Shown here: positions 50,291 to 63,581 of the stretch, in pieces
Layout: each line of letters starts with the position of its first letter
Numbering within the stretch: the stretch's first letter is position 1
Assembly (NCBI GenBank): GCA_905250125.1
Contig: CAJNOL010000550.1
Location: 60,507-124,506 of the forward strand
Reading direction: 5' to 3'
DNA length: 64,000 nt
DNA from: Rotaria sordida
Taxonomy: Eukaryota; Rotifera; Eurotatoria; Philodinida; Philodinidae
Translations under genes and position numbers: made by a program
Notes under the pieces: model-generated
What the model was told of the DNA's origin: nothing
Databases searched by the model: none
Seen by the model: only the letters and a program-made list of their open reading frames with translations

Positions 50291-53178
50291 TAGTAATTTA
50301 CTAAGGACCTATTTATAATCTTTCGAAAAATTCTACTGCAATGGCTTAACTAGATTATGATGTTAAAAGTAATAAAATTAATATGAGACGAAGTAAGTTT
50401 TTATCATCAGTCTATTAATGATAAGATTCTATCGATGGTCAATAACAATTTGATTATCATTATTTACTTTTTCAATACAAAAATTATATCGAATTATTAG
50501 TGTTTATAATTTTTTTAATGATTATCTAGTTTTCATATGCTCTTCTATGTATATATGTCAAATTTCTTTTAAAAATTCGTATCATATCGATTATTTAATA
50601 TAAAAATTTATTTAGAAAAAAGACAAAAAGAAACAAAATTTTGTCAATAAAATACGTATGACACTAAACAAGCGGCGATACCAATATGATTGGCCAAACA
50701 CATTCTTCAAAACAAATTAGAAATAAATATTTACAATTCTTTAAATAATTTACATTTAAAAAAGAAAAAAAGTAACATATCTCACCAATATTCTGCTGTC
50801 ATCAATCACCAACATATATTGAGGCAGTTACGTATAGGCATACTTGATAAGTCGACAAAATCATTGTCGCAGACCATGCTGATTATAAAGTTTAATTTTT
50901 AGAAATTGCTTTGTTGTGTACTAGAACGTATTATTCGACATTTGTCGAAGGTCATGTATTATAGAACTAGGACTACAACCACTACAATACATCCAGCGTA
51001 TCAAGACGATTGCGATTATAATGGATGATAATATTCGTATGTAGCAAAAATCGATTAATCCACTAATATATTATGTACAATCAGGATGTTTGAAGTAACA
51101 TTTGACTTAATTCATATATATTTCAATTATGTGATGAGAAGAAAAGAAATTGCTCTTTATTGTTTCGGCTTGAATGATTGAAGAATAAAAATAACGCTCA
51201 ATGATTAATATGCTGCATCAAAACAAAAATTTATGTTCTGGTATAATAATGGAAAATGGTCATGATACCACGCTGGTGATATTGTATATAATCATTTATG
51301 TAAAAAGAAAAAAATGGCTGCAATTATAAATTATCTATACATTACGATAAATAAATGTTAGTAGTAATGAAAAGAAAGAATGAATTGATATATCTTTTTT
51401 CTTTGTTTTAACAACGAAGATAGATGAAAAGAAAACGACTCTTATTTTGCTTATGAAACTTATCAATAGATTTGGTACAATGTGTACACACGCATGTCTA
51501 ATCATGACAAAACGATAAAAATAAAAACAACGATAATTTTTCACCTGTCTCTTTCATATTATAATGATAGAAGAAAGAAAAAGAGTATTAACATCAAGGT
51601 GTATCGTTCATCATTTATATTTTATCGTGCAAAATCCCATTATCATTGTATTCATTATGTGACAGTTATAAATTTCTTGTGATTTTCGTTAATGTTAAAT
51701 GCACCCAGTTAATAAGACAATAGAATATGAGCAAAGTAATCACATTGAAAAAGATGGTCTTCCCTTGTTGCTTTTTTAATTCAATGGAATAGCAATGAAA
51801 ATAATTTTAGATAAAGAGATTAGAGTTTCATGAGATAACATTTTTGGTATATTTTGACTTTTAAAAATTTATAAAAGATTATTCGTATAGGCAAATATTA
51901 CCTAAAACAGTTCAATATCTATAAAACGCATAGATCCAATTTATTCATTTTTATTATTAAAATTCTTTGAAATTCGTTAACATAAGATTATTTTTATCAA
52001 TTCATATTGTCTGTCTACCATTTGAAATTGTTATTATGCCTATTTTTGTTGATATTATTCTCAGAATTATTTTTTTACTATACATAAAATGATAAACAAA
52101 TTATCTTTTGAGTATATTATATATTGATAATTTACAATATTTTGCTAGTAATAAGTTAAAAACAGATAGACAGCTTGTCTGTAGTAATTTTACCAACTTA
52201 TTTAAAACCAACAGATATTAACTTACCATTTATCAATGTTAATAAATCATCAGAATTTATACTCATGAAAATATTTCGATTGTTATGATAATTTCTAGTG
52301 GTACTGTCCTAGTGAGTCGGACAGAATTGTATCGATCAAATAATCATATTTAGATTAATAAATTGTTATTAAGAATTATCTCTATAATTTATCCACTATC
52401 TTATCCTCTTAAGAATATATTTCTTTATTTTACGCACAGCATGATTTCCTTTCTAGATATTTGTTTTGTTATATATATATGGTTATACAAGTTGTTTTGG
52501 ATCTAAAATGTCTCCAATCCTTTTTTGCTTCCATAAGTAATTGTCCTTGTAAAAATGATCTTCTAAGTGAATGCCCTTAGTAAAAATGTCCCTGATCTTC
52601 GATTTTTATTTTTCAAATATCTTATTATTAAAACGTAGAGTGTGAGTGTAAATGGTCCACTTAACCTCCAGCTACGCTGTCAACACTAAAGAATTATATG
52701 ATTAGTTCATCAAGAACCAAATTACATTGTAAGAATTATTACTTAAACTTTCGTTTCTTTTTTTTGTGCAAAATAAAAAATAGAATTAATCGATTATAAT
52801 AAAATAAGTTACATAATTTAAATTATCATCAAGATAGTTTATATTTTACGCTTGACAAAATTTTTCTTAAGGATATTTACTCTAAAGAGTAGTTTAAATT
52901 ATTTACTCACAAATTGATATATTTATATATTTCTTTACTTTTGTATTTGTCGATTCATATTTTCAAAAGATTTTATTTGAAAAAAAATTGAAATATTAGT
53001 TAATTTTACTTGATTATTCTATGAGATATATATTTAGAAAAGAAAATTGATCATAAGTAATTGTATATTCCATAAAGATACTATGGAAATATACTGAGAA
53101 GTCTAGGAATGATACATTTGCGGAATTATTCTATATGGTAAAATTGAAATAGACAAATTATTATTGCAACATAACTTT
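50291..53178. other. 2.9-kb spacer before the CPT1 3' end
   Basis: No gene seen on either strand. ORFs at 50690-50902, 51335-51544 and 51482-51682 are short, Lys/Phe-rich and overlapping. A minus-strand AATAAA lies at about 52974 (plus TTTATT), some 200 nt past the CPT1 stop, and may be its poly(A) signal. Confidence 0.45.
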
Positions 53179-56100
53179 TTAGATCTTCTTGTGTTCATAG
53201 AAACCATCAACATTCTGAGATTCTTCGTCGAATAAAGCTCTCATATCTTCCATTGCTTGACGAATACGTTGACCAAATCGTTTTGAATCCTAATATAATA
53301 TCAATTTGAAAAAAAAAATGTAAAACCAATTAATCTATGTCTCACTGTTTCTGGTGCAGATCTATTAGATGAAATATGAAAATAGATTAAATCTTCTGTA
53401 GCAATTATATAACTGACACCATATCCATCAGCAGCTACCTACAAAAAAACATATTTAAATTTAAAATCTTATAATTAAAATTATTTTTAATAGTCGATAG
53501 TAACAAAGCACAAGATAAATAATAATAATTAATGATGTAATTTAATCATTCGATAAATCGAAAGAAAATGTTACTTACTGGTCCAAAACCGCCACCAAGT
53601 GGTACCAAACTGTGGCTATTAATAATTCCATATCTAGCTACCACATCTGGATTTTTAGCCATCAATCGTTTTAAATGTTGATCATCATAAGTTACTGGCG
53701 TCTTATACATATAAAATTTATTTCAAAAGAATTTTTGATTTTTTTTTCGTTTAACTTACTTGACTTGTTGATAATTTCCAAGGTTCATGAAGAACTTGTT
53801 GAAGAAATGGTGATTCGATTTCCAGATATTTTGATAAAACATATAAACAGAATAAATGACGATCAATACCTTTACCAGTCATTGCATCACGATATTGTTG
53901 TTGATGATAATCACATGCACGACGAAGTAATTTAATACGTTCATTTTTCTATTAAAAAAAAATCAATAGAATAAATTTTTACGAATTTATGTTAGTTGAT
54001 TTTTTTTCTTTTACCGTAACTGTTGGATTCTCCATTGATTTAACCCATTGACTTGATTCAATTGAACATGAACGAACTGTTTCTGTTCGACCATCGCGAA
54101 ATAATCGTGTCATCGATGCTTCATATGTTAAATTAAATCGACCAGAATCCTTTAAAATAATCATAAAAATAAATAAATCAATAAATAAATCCTTTTTTTT
54201 ACTCGATAATGAGCTAATTGAAGTGCCATTTGAATATAAGCATCCGGTGATAATTTACATTTTTTCATAAAACCTTTTCCATATGCATTATGAACATAAA
54301 CATGAAGATCAACATTTTCATATAAGTTTTTTGCTTGAGCAAGACTTTTTTCAATCATATTATTGCACTAAAAATTTTAATTAATATAGAATAATAATAA
54401 TTTAAAAAAAAATTAATTACAGCTTCTGGTATTAACCATTTAAGTTTAATTGGTTTAAGTGCAACAAAACGTGGTGTACCACGTGTATTACCAAGTTCAT
54501 CATAACTTAAATTATAGATTTATCTAATGAAAAACAAAGAAACAAAATAATATAAGCATACCTAAAATTCACAATATCTTCTGCAATCATATATTCATAC
54601 AAGTGAACAGAAACTGGAGCATCAGCCTTAAATATTTCAATTATTTATTATACAAAATATAGAATGTTTCAAAAGTTCGGACAAAAAAGAAAAAAAATCG
54701 TGAATAGCTCCTCAGTTACTCAAGGGTTTTAAATATTTGATCATTTATTCATTAAATTTTTCAGATAAAATGTCTTTGTCTACAGAAGTCAGAATTAAAA
54801 TAGTTTTGCTAATGGTCAAATTCAAGTCAGCTACCATTGTAAAACTAATGTTGCAAGTCGAGCTCGATAAAAACACGCCAACTGAATCCTGTATTACAGT
54901 ACACCTCAAAAGTTTCGCATCACTTTTTTGTTTCGAGTCGTGTATTAAACTACACAACATTAGTTTAATTCGACTATATACCTATACAGTAGAAGTTGAG
55001 TACTATGAATATATACACCTGTTTAATACGATACAGCCTTGAATATGAAATACAATAAAAAGAAAACAAATTCCAGTGCTAAGCAAAAAGACAAAATGAT
55101 ATTATTGTTACAAAGGACCCTATCAGATTAGGACAGCTGTTTTGAATTGGGAAACTAAATATATCATATTGTAGAGGAAGTCGAAACGCATCGAATGATA
55201 TATAGTAAATCTTATTTTCATAAGACTTTGAAGGAACTAGAATGAATTTACTGATAGACGACTCTGCACCCAAAATATGATCAGTTACTGATCATTGTAA
55301 TCCTTGGCATCAGTCGAAAGTATTTGTAACTAAGCTTTCTTATTTACAGTTTTGTAGAGCTTTTCACGGACTGCAAACTCATATATTTAGCATCTCCGAT
55401 TATCGTCTCTTTGATAGAGGAAAACCCGATTTTTCAATGATTTATCAATTCTTTTCACTAACGGTGAGTCTCCATGTCTTCACTAGTGTTGACTATAGAA
55501 GATGTTACCAGATGCCATACTTTCTCAGACATTGCCTGCGATGTAGTAGTACAAAATACGCTATTTGAAAGTTGGAGTGTACGCGTGATTGAAAGGCAGA
55601 CCCACATTGCACTGTCATACCCTCTGAATTCTGCATAGGTGATCTAATCCGATAGGATCCTTCATAAACAGTAATATCATATTGTCCTTTTTTTCTTGCA
55701 CTGTCGAAAATCGATCACATTCTAGAAGATCTACAGCAATTACTGAAGAAAAAGTCAATGAAGTTAATCATGCTTGCGAAAATGAGCCACGATCAAGTTT
55801 TTCAGTCTATTGCACAAGCTTGCTTATTATTACAAATAACAACCTAGTGAATTACGACGGAACATCTCTTATTAGAGTACAATTTGTCTAACAATTCTAT
55901 GAAAAAGAGTTATATTGACCGAACACTTGATCCTGGCTCATTTTTATAAGCAACATTAATTGCATCGGTTTTGTCTTCAATAATTATTCTATAGTCGTCC
56001 AGAATCGCATCGATTTTTTGACACTACTGGTTTTAAAAAATTGTTGAAATGTGTTACTCATGCAATGTTTAATTAGGGATGCAATAAATCTAGAACAGAT

Positions 56101-59100
56101 TTGGAATTTGTAACCAAGGGATTTAGCATTGGAATTGGAATTGGAATTGGAATTGGATTTGAATTTGGTTTCAAATCCTCAAAGTTTTGGTAAGATAAAG
56201 TGTCAACAACAACGGTCTACCTAACTAGAGTTACGATACAATCAAAAAAGAGATTTTAGGATTTTGTTGTGGGTTTAGTCGCAAATAACCCAAATTCCAA
56301 AATCCAAGCACCAAACCCAATAAGATAATTCCAAAGGCTTTGGATTTATTGCACCCCTATGTTTAGTTAGCATTTTTTTTGTTTAAATTCAATTTGTAGT
56401 TACTGTTTTACAATACTAACTTATTCGAATTTGACAATTTAGTAGAACTATTTCAGTTCTGACTTCTGTAGACACACATTTTATCTGAAAATTTTAATGA
56501 ATATGTGATCAAATTGTAAAAAAAAATATTTAAATTCTTTTCACTACTGAAAAATTATCCGCATTCTTTTTTTCGTTTGGACTTTTAAAACACTCTGTAT
56601 GGTTTCATTTTTTTTTCTATCTTACCCAACTATGTTCAACATTAATTCCAACCTAAGGAAACAAAAAAAGAAGCAAAATTAAATTTTCTTTTTTTTCATC
56701 CTTTTACATACCACACCATTTTTACTAATAATAAAATTAAGTGATTTATCAAACCAACGATCATAACCTTTTCCATGAAGAACTGAACGTGCATAAGTAT
56801 CAAATTTGTCTGTCGTATTCTAAATAAGAAATAAATAATAATTATCCTATATATGAATTAGATTTCTTAATTAGTAGACACAAGTACAACGATTAGATAT
56901 TAAAATATAAGTGAGATACAATAATACCAATATAGAGATTTATAACCTCATTATTTATTGATGACAATGACGAATTACTCTGTAACTAGATTAATTTAAT
57001 ATCCGAAAGTTTGTTTTTTTTTAATGACAAATCATCGAATAAACTTACGACTCCTATATCATATTCTTCATCATCCAAAATAAGTGTAAATGCTGCTTTT
57101 TCAATAGCTTCTAATGATGAACGATTAACACCTGTTGAAAAATATGTTTGATGTGCTTCAGCCCATAATGTACGTTCGCCAGCTGTTAATGCTCCTAAAT
57201 GTTCTTCACCATAACATGGTAATGTTGGATCTTTAATAATTTCATCTAATTGACTAAAATAAAACTTTAAAGAATAATATCAAAAAATCAAAAACTAGAA
57301 CAGAAAAATCATACATTTGAAGTTCACATGGTTGAAGTAAATTATCTTTATAAAACATAAATACTTTATACCAACGACCTTTATGATAAACAGCAATATG
57401 ATGACTATCTGAATAATGAACAAGTTTATCTAAGAAAAAAAAACCAAAAGTAATTCACAAATCATTGTAAAAAATATATCATATTATTCTTCACATACCT
57501 GTTTCTTTTCCAGGTATACGTGTTGTATTAAATTGTCGTTCATATTGACTTGAACAAAGTGGAATTAAATTTTGTACCATTAGCTATAAGAAATATAACG
57601 TTTATTAAAAGAAGAAAAAAAAATATATATATATATACTGGTTTAATATTTTGATGATCAAGTTCATTACGATATTGAAATGCAGCACAGACAATATTAG
57701 CTGCACGTGCTGTTTGAATTTTTGTTGGACGAACATAAGCAGTATCCTTAATAAATAGAAAAAAGCTTATTAGTGCAACCTCTTTGTGGTTGAAATGTGG
57801 AATTCACATGTCTTCTTTTAATCTCATTATACTAATAGAAAATATGTAAAATGAAAAAACTCTCGCAGACTATAGTTATATCTCAAGGATAATCGATCGC
57901 CAGAGAAGCGATCTATCTCACTTATTGCTGCATTTCGAGCAGAAGTTTTTTCTAGTTTTAGTTTGCCTTGTTGCTTTTCATTTTCTTATTCCGTTTTACT
58001 TAATTTAACAGTATTATTATTATTATTATTGATTTAATTGACAAATAAGCTTATTGTACATATCCATTATATCTCCAACAGGTCTCCACACAACATGATA
58101 TATCTCGATAAGCTCACAAACACTCATATTGATTATTTCCTAAAGTTATAACTTATTCAGTTTATATTTTTTATGTTGGCCATATGACGATTGTAATAAA
58201 CCGATGTATCACTACTTATCATCCTGAACATCTTAAATATAAACTTTTATCTGCATAAAAATCAAAAACTGTATTATCTGGAACATTCACAAACATGTTC
58301 TAGTCATGCAAATGTCAAGAAAGACTTTGAAATGCTCTATAACAATCTATGTCTTGTCGTTAATGCAGTCCAGCACCTTTTTCCATCGCTAATGAATTCT
58401 AGGAAAAGAGTCTGACGCCTTTTGTTCTCGATGGCTAAAGCCTGCAATAGAGAGTCGCAAAACTTCGACTTAAAATTTCCACTCATTATTTTCTTTGAAA
58501 ATATATGTGAATTCCACAAAAATAAAGACAGAAAAAATTTCTAATAATTAAAAATTCTATACATACAAGGCCATAGAAATTACTATTAACCATAATTGGT
58601 GATCGACCACGTAAATAGACAAACTTTTCCCACCAATCAGATACCTATAAGAAAAAAAAATACAAATCTAATTCTATTAAAAAATACTCAAATAATTTAT
58701 TTACATAATTTGTTGATATAAGCCATTTTAACCATAAATATCTTTGTAATTTTCTTCCGATTGTTTCTCTAAATTCTTCAGCTAATGTTACCATACGATG
58801 ATATTCTTCATCATTACATAATGGACGAATTGTTCTTAAATATCTTCTTAATGTATCATCTAAACTTGGTAATGGTAATGTTGGTAAAACACTTTGATAT
58901 GAATATAAGGATGGATTTCGACCAATTAATAATTTAACTAAACTTCCCCATAATTTTGTACCAAATCTCATTTTTTTTCCATGCTCTTGATACATCCAAC
59001 CATGATAAGAAAATAATTTTTTCAATGCAGATTGTCGAATTTGTACTAAAACTATATATGCACCAGTACCAAATACAATACATGCAAGAATTTTTGAATT

Positions 59101-59464
59101 ATCTGGTGTAAAATATCTTTTAAATATATGTAAATCAAGCCAATCAATTAAACCATTTGATGGATCATGACCTTTTGTATTAAGACCATATACAATACCA
59201 CACGAAGCAATACCAAAAAGTGGATGACCAGGATATATTGTATTATATAAAGAATTCATTGTACGACGACAACGAAGTTTCCATGAACGTAAGCCCGCAT
59301 AGAGCAGTGCTTTGAATACATCATAACTTACATTAAGATTAACACCTATTAACGAAAAAAAAAAGCATACAATCTATGTAAAATATGAATTAGAAAAGTT
59401 CGAAATGAATACCTTCGGCACCAACACGAAATTCAAAAGCAACAGCTTCATGTGCTTCAGCCAT
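53179..59464 (-). CDS. CPT1: Carnitine O-palmitoyltransferase 1
   Basis: Outer-mitochondrial enzyme that makes acylcarnitine from acyl-CoA, the rate-limiting entry to mitochondrial fatty-acid oxidation. Seventeen exons: 59464-59413, 59345-58705, 58644-58567, 57746-57639, 57583-57499, 57429-57315, 57253-57049, 56819-56712, 56652-56626, 54626-54562, 54505-54421, 54367-54203, 54149-54015, 53948-53760, 53701-53579, 53438-53346, 53289-53179. Phases agree: 794 aa (human CPT1A 773). The N-terminus is MAEAH, keeping Glu3 and His5 known to matter for malonyl-CoA inhibition. Two membrane segments (about 50-65 and 100-120) follow, then [19 protein letters not shown]. Catalytic His471 (VEHSW) sits alone on a 27-nt exon. 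The substrate motif TETVRSCS is at 600-607 and LGGGFGP near the end. Intron 9 (2.0 kb) is a nested transposon stack; intron 3 (0.8 kb) shows no gene. Likely active. Confidence 0.97.
55074..55703. mobile_element. Nested fold-back element inside the mariner relic
   Basis: Starts CAGTGCTAAGCAAAAAGACA and ends, on the other strand, CAGTGCAAGAAAAAAAGGAC; pairing continues for about 60 bp (ATGATATTATTGTTACAAAG with ATGATATTACTGTTTATGAA, then CCTATCAGATTAG). It splits the mariner reading frame, so it inserted later. 630 bp. CAGTG ends suggest hAT, but the flanking 8-mers do not match. Confidence 0.8.
56074..56359. mobile_element. hAT-type MITE nested in the mariner relic
   Basis: Begins TAGGGATGCAATAAATC and ends, on the other strand, TAGGGGTGCAATAAATCCAA. 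Flanking 8-mers are tgtttaat and tgtttagt (7 of 8 equal), a good hAT target duplication. Inside is a GGAATT/GGAATTGGATTT run (56128-56165). 286 bp, same end family as 3116-3267 and 28826-28932. Confidence 0.85.
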
Positions 59465-59859
59465 GAGATTATTTTCTTTTTTTTATATCGTTATCACTAT
59501 TTTAATACGATACACTTACTTGAAATTAATCTAAAGTTAGAATGTCTATTTTGTAATAGTTGGACTTTAACCTATGGTTCGTTTTCAAGTTCAACAGGAC
59601 GTATTCATGCGTAGTTACTATGGACGTATATATAAGCTGTGGAATGCAGGAAAGGAAAGAGAAAAAAAAAGTCGATGAGAAAGCAAAAGAACGACAAATG
59701 CAGTAGCCCGACAAAAGAAAAATTTGGGTCGATGGTGTTCAGTAAGGTAAAGAGTGACGGGTTTTTTTTCTATGTAAAAAAAGCGAACAGGTGTTTTTTT
59801 CTTGTAATATTTTATGATATAAGTGCTGCACACAATTTTGCTCTTTTACGACACACACA
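59465..59859. other. CPT1 upstream region
   Basis: About 400 bp that should hold the CPT1 promoter and 5' UTR. No TATA-like or other element stands out; ORFs on both strands here overlap each other and are purine-rich chance frames. Confidence 0.4.
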
Positions 59860-60646
59860 TACCGGATTCTGCATAACCTTTTGTCAGGGAGGTGGCGCTA
59901 TGATTTCAAGTTAAATACCTAATGAATTTTATACCAAATTAAAGACCGTCAAAAACTAGATTCATTAGTACTAAATAGTAAGAGTTATCAAAATACTTTA
60001 GTGTCAAACTTACGAAATTTTATGTTTTTTTTAGCATAGAAAATTAGGGCACCAGCAATTCAAATATAGAGTAAAATATTTTCTTTTAGTATTTTTACAT
60101 GGTTCGATAGGGCTCGTCGAGCTCTACAAAACTATATATATTAAAAGTTTCTTGAGCCATTTTTCTGAGATAAAAAATCTAAAAAAAGACTTATAAAATC
60201 CTAAAAAATCTTTAAAAACTCGGGTTTATTTATATGGAAGAAAAACACTCGACTTCTTCGATAAAATTAACTTTTTTCATTATTTTTACTTACAAAGACG
60301 CTTCGAAATATACTCATCCGATGCAGCATGAAAAAATGCATCTAATGAGTATATCGCGAAGCGTCTTTATGAGTGAAAATAATGAAAAAACTAATTTTAT
60401 TGAGAAAATTGCGTGTTATTCTTCCCTATAAAAAACTGCTGGTGCTCTAATTTTCTATGCTAAAAAAAAGCATAAAATTTCGTAAGTTTGACATTAAAAT
60501 ATTTTGATAACTCTTACTATTTAGTACTAATGAATCCAGTTTTTGACGGTCTTTAATTTGGTATAATATTCATTAGGTGTTTAACTTGAAATTATAGCGC
60601 TACCCCTCCCCCCCCCCCCTAGCAAAAGGTTATGCACAACCCGGTA
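59860..60646. mobile_element. Long palindrome between CPT1 and TFG
   Basis: The youngest-looking fold-back: arms about 90% alike by eye around centre 60331. Pairs: GCATAACCTTTTG (59871) with CAAAAGGTTATGC (60623); TTTCAAGTTAAATACCTAAT with its reverse near 60574-60593; AGACGCTTCG (60296) with CGAAGCGTCT (60357). The left arm has about 155 extra bp (60062-60225), which share GGTTCGATAGGGCTCGTCGA with 21940; the right arm has a run of 12 C (60608-60619). Confidence 0.92.
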
Positions 60647-60941
60647 CAATAAAGATAAAACTCATCCAATTACTCGTAATGTTAAGTTGTTTGTGTTCAT
60701 TCTTATAGTTTTTTATATTATTTCTCATTTCTTTTTCTGTTTAACAAATAAAAAGTCATAACTCAATTAAACACCCTCTCTATCATATACTTAACGAAAA
60801 AAATTGATGTTTATCTAAGAGAAGGCCAAAAAAATGAATAAAGTAAATAAGTTTGCAACAGAAAAAAAGGTATATATATATTGATAGAAACAAAAAAAAG
60901 ATTGAAAAAGTTTGTTGGTTCATTTCTTTTCATTTGATACA
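60647..60941. other. TFG 3' flank
   Basis: A+T-rich, no gene. Expected to hold the TFG 3' UTR. Confidence 0.5.
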
Positions 60942-62423
60942 TTATGATGTTTTGGAATATTGTTGTGCAGGATTATAGTAAGTATTTTGAGGTAGATAAC
61001 CACCATAGGGTTGTTGTGAAGCTAATGGTGGTGGAGTTGGCATTACTGTTGGTTGCATAAAAGATGGATTGATTGTTGCTGGTGATGAACTTGATGGTGG
61101 TGCTTGTGGTTGTTGCTGAGCAAATGCATTAGGTGTATTAATATTAGGATTAAAGGCAGGAAGACCAGGCCGTGATTGCATTAAAGCTTGTTGTTGACCA
61201 TAAAAACCACCTTGTTGTGGTGGTAGTCCTAAAGGTGCTTGTTGTTGTTGTTGTTGTTGTTGTTGACCTATAAATGTCGATGTTTGAGTAGTGTTTGAAG
61301 ATGGTGGTGGTGGTGCTGAACTAGAATTGAAAGTTGATGGTGTGTTAGTATTTGGCAATGTAGGAGGAGAAAATGTTGTTGGAAATCGAGAAGCACCGGC
61401 ATTTGGTAAAGGTGGCATGCCATGAAATGATGTTGGTGGAGGACCAAATAGTGATGATGATGTTTTAGTTTGTTGATCATTAAGTCCTGTTGGAACAAAA
61501 TGTGGTGTTGGCATTTGTTGGAATGAAGTAGGTGGTGGTTTGTTTGCATCAGTTGATTCTGAAGATTGATATTGATTTTGAGTATTACCTATGTAACAAA
61601 GAAAAACAATAATAATAAAAGATATCTTATTGCGATTAAGAGATTCTTTATTTTTTTTTATAAAAAGGAAACCTGTTGGTATTGTTTGAAATGATTTTTG
61701 TTCATTATGAGCCGTTTTATTTGAAGTTGAAGATTTTGATCGAATACTATCTGGAGTAGTTGAACGTTGACTCTGATGTAAATGTTTATATGGATCAAAT
61801 TCACGTGTTGTGCTTGAAACAAAAGCAGGCGTTGGAATTGTTGCTGTTGTTACTTCTTTTTCTTGACTATTTGTTGTATCTTGATTTGTTGGTAATTGAA
61901 GTCGATCAAGTATTGTTTGTACGGAATTTCGAATTTGTTGTAATTCATTTCGAAATGTTTTAGCATCAATTAAACTTCCTTCTTTATTAAGGTTTTCTGC
62001 TGTTGAATTATTATTAGTTAATTGTTCATTACCATTAACTAATACAAATAGACGAAGAACTTTATGAAAATGTACTGCTACAGTTAAATCACTATCATTC
62101 AATAAAGTTATTTTATCACCATCATCATCTAAATATTTTATTGTTAATTCATCGGAATTTGAAATTTTTCCAGTAAATATACGTTCCATCATAAGAACAA
62201 GTTCTAAATAATAAAATAAAAACACACATTGGCTTTTTTGTTTTCATTTTTTTTTTTCTATAAAATTAAATTTGTAGTATTATTTACCATTTAATGTTAA
62301 ATCTTCATTATGTATCATCATTTTACGTATATCATCACCTAATTGAGCTTTTATAATTAATTGACCAGAAAGTTTATCACTACTTGGTGCTGTTGATAGT
62401 GGAGCACTTGTTGAACCATTCAT
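60942..62423 (-). CDS. TFG: TFG homologue (Trk-fused gene protein)
   Basis: Scaffold at ER exit sites that organises COPII carriers. Three exons: 62423-62288, 62203-61673, 61588-60942; phases agree, 437 aa (human 400). Residues about 16-98 are a PB1 domain: SGQLIIKAQLGDDIRK carries the basic-cluster side, ELVLMMERIFTGKI the middle, and KYLDDDGDKITLLNDSDL the acidic OPCA-like motif. A short coiled coil follows (about 118-142, FRNELQQIRNSVQTILDRLQ). STTPDSIRSKSS resembles the human RSGTPDSIASSS segment. The last 200 residues are Pro/Gln/Asn/Thr-rich with a poly-Gln run, like the low-complexity tail of the family. Intron 2 (84 nt) is in frame and open on this strand, so retention would add 28 residues. 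Nothing suggests loss of function. Confidence 0.95.
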
Positions 62424-63581
62424 TGTATAATAAATATGACTCAAATTTATTTTTAGATATAAATATATGAAACGAATATGTTAGATAACTCACGTAATAG
62501 ATGAATAACTAACAGATTTACTTCTTTCAAAAATAATAATGACAGTGGCCACGTTGATATTGGACTAAACATAGATAGGCTTTTAGAAAGCCAATCAATA
62601 TTATGTCAGTAATTAAATATTTTATGTATAAGATGTAAATGACTGATTGAATTATAATATTGTAATATTTTTACAAAAATTTTATTTTGTTGCTAAAATT
62701 CTTATTTATGTCTGCAGATGTCTCACATGCTCGGAGTTCAAAACGGTTTGTTCTTTGTATAATTGACAGACAATAAAATATTTAAATAAATAGTCATGTA
62801 TTTTTTAGTTATTGAAGATTTAAACGACAAATGGATCGTTTCCAATGGATCATAAAAATATTAGTTGATAAATATAAGAAAAATTGATGTGTTTAAAAGC
62901 ATAATTTATTGTACGAGAAGGAAATCTTTGACATATCATTTGCATTCTCTTTATATACGAAACATATTGTACAAATGAGTTTAAAGTTAATCAGTGTGAT
63001 AGATAACACAAGATCATTGAAAAAGAAAATAAACATTACTGAAATAGAAATAGACTTTTTCATAGCGAAAACTAATTAGACATTCAAATGTATATCTGCA
63101 AAAACGGAGATTATTATTCTATCAATATATTGTATCATAATAAGCTCGTATTATAAGATCACGACGTTTTGGAAATCTACAGTCAAAGTTTGTATCAAAA
63201 TACCATACTACTATACCATTAGCTAGGTGAAAATTAACTGATTGATACATGAAATCAATACATTTCCCTACAACAGTAATAGTAAAGTTTGAGTTATTTA
63301 TAAAACAACATGTTATCAGCAGATATATTTTATTGCATTTATTCAAAACTTATCTAGCTTTTTATCATGGAATTCTTTTTGTTATACAAATCATTATAGT
63401 ATTCAGTCGATCCGACTAATAGTTTAGGATGAAGATCAACTTATAGTCTAGACGCCCGATATAAAAAATAATAACATTTAGAATTCCATTCAAAAAATCT
63501 ATAAATATATAATAGTTCATGCAATACGATTAAAAAAAAGTTATCAATTGATTAAGAGATTTTTATATACTTTGAGCATGC
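62424..63581. other. TFG upstream region
   Basis: No gene supported. The minus-strand ORF 63122-63346 (74 codons, KCIDFMYQSVNFHLANGIVV then WYFDTNFDCRFPKRR) has rather protein-like composition with three spaced Cys, but no splice partners or family were seen. Confidence 0.4.

Larger units (their letters stand above)
54660..56597 (+). mobile_element. Tc1/mariner relic in CPT1 intron 9
   Basis: Flanked by TA on both sides; ends TAGAATGTTTCAAAAGTTCG and, on the other strand, CAGAGTGTTTTAAAAGTCCA. The inverted repeats are unusually long, about 130-150 bp, and include the start codon region (TTTTCAGATAAAATGT on both). From ATG 54770 the plus strand encodes a transposase N-terminus ([25 protein letters not shown]); the helix-turn-helix linker resumes at about 55705 ([20 protein letters not shown]). 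The catalytic DDE part is gone. Two other elements are inserted (55074-55703 and 56074-56359). Orientation is opposite to CPT1. Confidence 0.83.

Noticed and set aside
54737..55042. 101-codon plus-strand ORF as a host gene
   Set aside because: Its start is a mariner transposase N-terminus inside TA-flanked inverted ends; the remainder is degraded.
61268..61549. His/Leu-rich ORF of 93 codons on the minus strand
   Set aside because: Shadow frame of the Pro/Gln-rich TFG exon 3; composition comes from CAA/CCA codons read out of frame.
61760..61963. Plus-strand ORF of 67 codons
   Set aside because: Antisense of TFG exon 2.
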